The notes under the pieces were generated by a model. That model was not told where the DNA came from. It worked only from the letters and a program-made list of their open reading frames with translations, and searched no databases. A DNA stretch of 6,035 bases from Streptosporangiaceae bacterium. Its GTDB lineage: Bacteria; Actinomycetota; Actinomycetes; Streptosporangiales; Streptosporangiaceae. Numbering within the stretch: the stretch's first letter is position 1; each line of letters opens with the position of its first letter. The stretch covers positions 1-6,035 of the forward strand of contig JASIJN010000007.1 of assembly GCA_030050125.1 (NCBI GenBank), given 5' to 3'. This document shows, in pieces, positions 4,563-6,035 of the stretch. The position numbers were made by a program, and so were the translations under genes.

Positions 4563-5789
4563 GTGGGCGGCTTGAACGCGAAAACCCTTGATGTCAGCCG
4601 GGCGCGGTCCGCCTACCCGGCCCTGGCCGACGGCTACGCCTATCTGGACGGCGCGGCGGGGGCGCAGCTGCCGGCCTCGGTGATCGACGCCATCGCCGGT
4701 GCATACCGGGCCGGCCTCGGGAACACGGGCGGCGCCTTCCCGGCCAGCCGTCGCTCCGACGAGATCACCGCCGAGTGCCGGCGAGCGATCGCCGACCTCA
4801 CCGGCGGCCGCCCCGAGGGGGTGATCCTCGGCCCGAACATGACCACCCTCACCTACCGCCTGGCCCGCACGCTCGCCGACCGTTGGGATCGCGGCGATGA
4901 GATCGTGGTCACCAGGCTCGACCACGACGCGAACGTCCGGCCCTGGGTGCAGGCGGCGGCGCGGGCCGGGGCCGTGGTGCGCTGGGCCGATGTGCAGCTG
5001 CCCGAGGGCGACCTGGCGCTCGCCCAGCTGGCCGAGCTGATCCGCGACCGGACCAGGCTGGTCGCGGTGTCCGCGGCGAGCAACCTGATCGGCACCCGGC
5101 CGGACGTGGCCGGCATCACCGCGCTGGCCCACCGGGCCGGGGCCCTGGCCTACGTGGACGGGGTGCACGCCACCCCGCACGTGCCGGTGGATGTCGGCCT
5201 GCTGGGCGCCGATTTCTACGTGACCAGCGCCTACAAGTGGTGCGGGCCGCATGTGGGCGCGGTGGTCGCCGATCCCGCGCTGCTCGACATCCTGCGCCCG
5301 GACAAGCTGGCCCCGGCGCCCGACTCCGGGCCCGAGCGGTTCGAGCGGGGCACGCTGCCGTTCGCCGACCTCGCCGGCGTGTCCGCCGCCGTCGAGCACC
5401 TGGCCTGGCTGGCCGGCCCGCCGGGCGAGGCCAGCAGGCGCGAGCGGGTCCTGGCCAGCATGGCCGCGGCCGAGGCGCACGAGCAGGAGCTGTTCCGGGT
5501 GCTGCTCGGCGGGCTGGACGCCATGGAGCACGTCACGACCTACGGCAAGGCGGCGCGGCGCACCGCCACCGCGTACTTCACCGTGGCCGGGCGCACCCCG
5601 GGCGAGGTCGCCGGGCACCTGGCCCGGCGGAAGATCAACGTCTGGAACGGTGACAGCTACGCCTGGGAGCTGGCCGGCGCGCTCGGCCTGCGGGACTCGG
5701 GCGGGGCCGTGCGGGCCGGCCTGCTGCACTACAACGACCGGTCCGATGTCGACCGGCTGCTCGAGGGCGTTGCCGAGCTGGGCCGGTAG
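4563..5789 (+). CDS. PLP-dependent cysteine-desulfurase-like protein (aminotransferase class V, TIGR01976-type)
   Basis: This 408-aa fold-type-I PLP enzyme is related to SufS/NifS. Landmarks in order are AYLDGAAGAQ (26-35), DHDANVRPW (120-128) with cofactor-stacking His121, SNLIGT (173-178), and AYVDGVHATPH (196-206) with Asp199, which would contact the pyridine nitrogen. Then come TSAYKWCGPHVG (221-232), with Schiff-base Lys225, and VRAGLLHYN (383-391), with Arg384 placed like the substrate-carboxylate Arg of SufS. The segment that carries the catalytic Cys in SufS reads INVWNGDSYA (358-367) and has no Cys. The only cysteines are Cys72 and Cys227. It may therefore be a different transaminase, lyase or desulfurase variant, and its reaction is unassigned. 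GTG 4563 is the most upstream start after an in-frame TGA at 4527. It lies one base after the preceding stop with no clear Shine-Dalgarno, so coupling is likely. TTG 4572 is an alternative start. Confidence 0.9.
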   Translation: MGGLNAKTLDVSRARSAYPALADGYAYLDGAAGAQLPASVIDAIAGAYRAGLGNTGGAFPASRRSDEITAECRRAIADLTGGRPEGVILGPNMTTLTYRLARTLADRWDRGDEIVVTRLDHDANVRPWVQAAARAGAVVRWADVQLPEGDLALAQLAELIRDRTRLVAVSAASNLIGTRPDVAGITALAHRAGALAYVDGVHATPHVPVDVGLLGADFYVTSAYKWCGPHVGAVVADPALLDILRPDKLAPAPDSGPERFERGTLPFADLAGVSAAVEHLAWLAGPPGEASRRERVLASMAAAEAHEQELFRVLLGGLDAMEHVTTYGKAARRTATAYFTVAGRTPGEVAGHLARRKINVWNGDSYAWELAGALGLRDSGGAVRAGLLHYNDRSDVDRLLEGVAELGR

Positions 5790-5819
5790 CCCGCCCTCGC
5801 GTTGTTACGCGGGCGGGCT
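5788..5819. terminator. Hairpin between convergent genes, putative bidirectional terminator
   Basis: AGCCCGCCC (5788-5796) pairs perfectly with GGGCGGGCT (5811-5819). After a two-base bulge (5797-5798), GCGT (5799-5802) pairs with ACGC (5807-5810), closing a TGTT tetraloop. That gives 13 pairs in 32 nt. It starts within the TAG stop of the desulfurase-like gene (5787-5789), and its loop region holds the stop of the convergent TPR gene (5805-5807, minus strand). Neither strand has a U-tract. Symmetry and position make it the obvious end point for both transcripts. Confidence 0.65.
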
Positions 5820-6035
5820 GCCAGAGGCGTGGTCGGTCGTGCTGGCGAGCTTGGTGCGGACCGGGCCGGCGTCGGGATGCTGCAGGTCTTCGAGGATGGC
5901 CAGCGCCTGCTGCCAGGCCTGCCGGGCCTGGGTCAGCTCTCCGGTGGCGAGGCGGTTGTCGCCGAGGTGGGTGAGGGCGCCGGCCTCAAAGAAGCGGTCG
6001 CCGGATTCCCTGAGGATGCTGATCGAGCGCTGGTA
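5805..6035 (-). CDS. C-terminal end of a TPR protein, probably AfsR/SARP-type or NB-ARC/TPR regulator (partial)
   Basis: The gene enters from beyond the right edge, leaving 76 codons and a TAA stop (5807-5805, minus strand). The visible peptide contains ALTHLGDNRLATGELTQARQ (20-39), then AWQQALAILEDLQHP (40-54), a helix-turn-helix tetratricopeptide unit with the usual Gly, Ala and Leu spacing. The preceding residues YQRSISILRESGDRFFEAGA look like the end of one TPR and start of the next. The ending LQHPDAGPVRTKL plus a short Ser/Pro/Ala tail is the style of ending common in large actinobacterial AfsR/SARP or NB-ARC/TPR transcription regulators (family knowledge). The DNA-binding and ATPase parts would lie outside the window, so only a TPR C-terminus is shown. 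It is convergent with the desulfurase-like gene; their stop codons are 15 nt apart. Confidence 0.75.
   Translation of the reverse strand, partial: YQRSISILRESGDRFFEAGALTHLGDNRLATGELTQARQAWQQALAILEDLQHPDAGPVRTKLASTTDHASGSPPA

Noticed and set aside
4335..5729. 464-aa minus-strand open frame opposite the desulfurase-like gene
   Set aside because: It is low complexity (Gly/Pro/Arg/Ala/His-rich) with no family motif. It is a typical antisense shadow of high-GC coding DNA, while the plus strand has clear PLP-enzyme motifs.

Overview
The window is very GC-rich, with strong G/C preference at third codon positions and GTG starts. It also carries a protein of the maleylpyruvate isomerase / mycothiol-dependent DinB-like family and the end of an AfsR/SARP-like TPR regulator. 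Together these point to a high-GC actinobacterium, such as a streptomycete or a relative. Species and chromosome-versus-plasmid status cannot be read from the sequence. I see no mobile element, CRISPR array, tRNA or rRNA.

Layout. (1) 46-3758, minus strand: two full-length ABC exporter half-transporters (TMD-NBD, 624 and 613 aa) in a two-gene operon joined by a 4-nt GTGA overlap. A GC hairpin follows the operon at 12-45. The first-translated subunit has a degenerate ATPase site and its partner a canonical one, so they very probably form an asymmetric heterodimer. (2) 3759-3899: a divergent control region with the only clear AT-rich spike of the window. On the minus side it holds a good candidate leaderless promoter. 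It also holds two small palindromes, a tandem 8-bp repeat and a hairpin beside a strong Shine-Dalgarno. (3) 3900-5789, plus strand: a 10-codon leader ORF that overlaps, again by GTGA, a maleylpyruvate-isomerase-family gene (best start 3929). One base later follows a PLP-dependent cysteine-desulfurase-like gene. (4) 5788-5819: a strong hairpin shared by convergent genes, containing parts of both stop codons. (5) 5805-6035, minus strand: the C-terminal 76 residues of a TPR protein that continues past the window edge.

How the genes may work together. The ABC pair is a self-contained exporter of unknown substrate. The plus-strand pair looks translationally coupled and joins a metal-binding, thiol-cofactor-type fold to a fold-type-I PLP enzyme without the usual desulfurase Cys. 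A shared role in low-molecular-weight thiol or C-S chemistry is plausible but is inference. The window is mostly ordinary gene families. The least ordinary parts are the divergent control region, the leader ORF with its TTA-containing downstream gene, and the Cys-less desulfurase-like partner.
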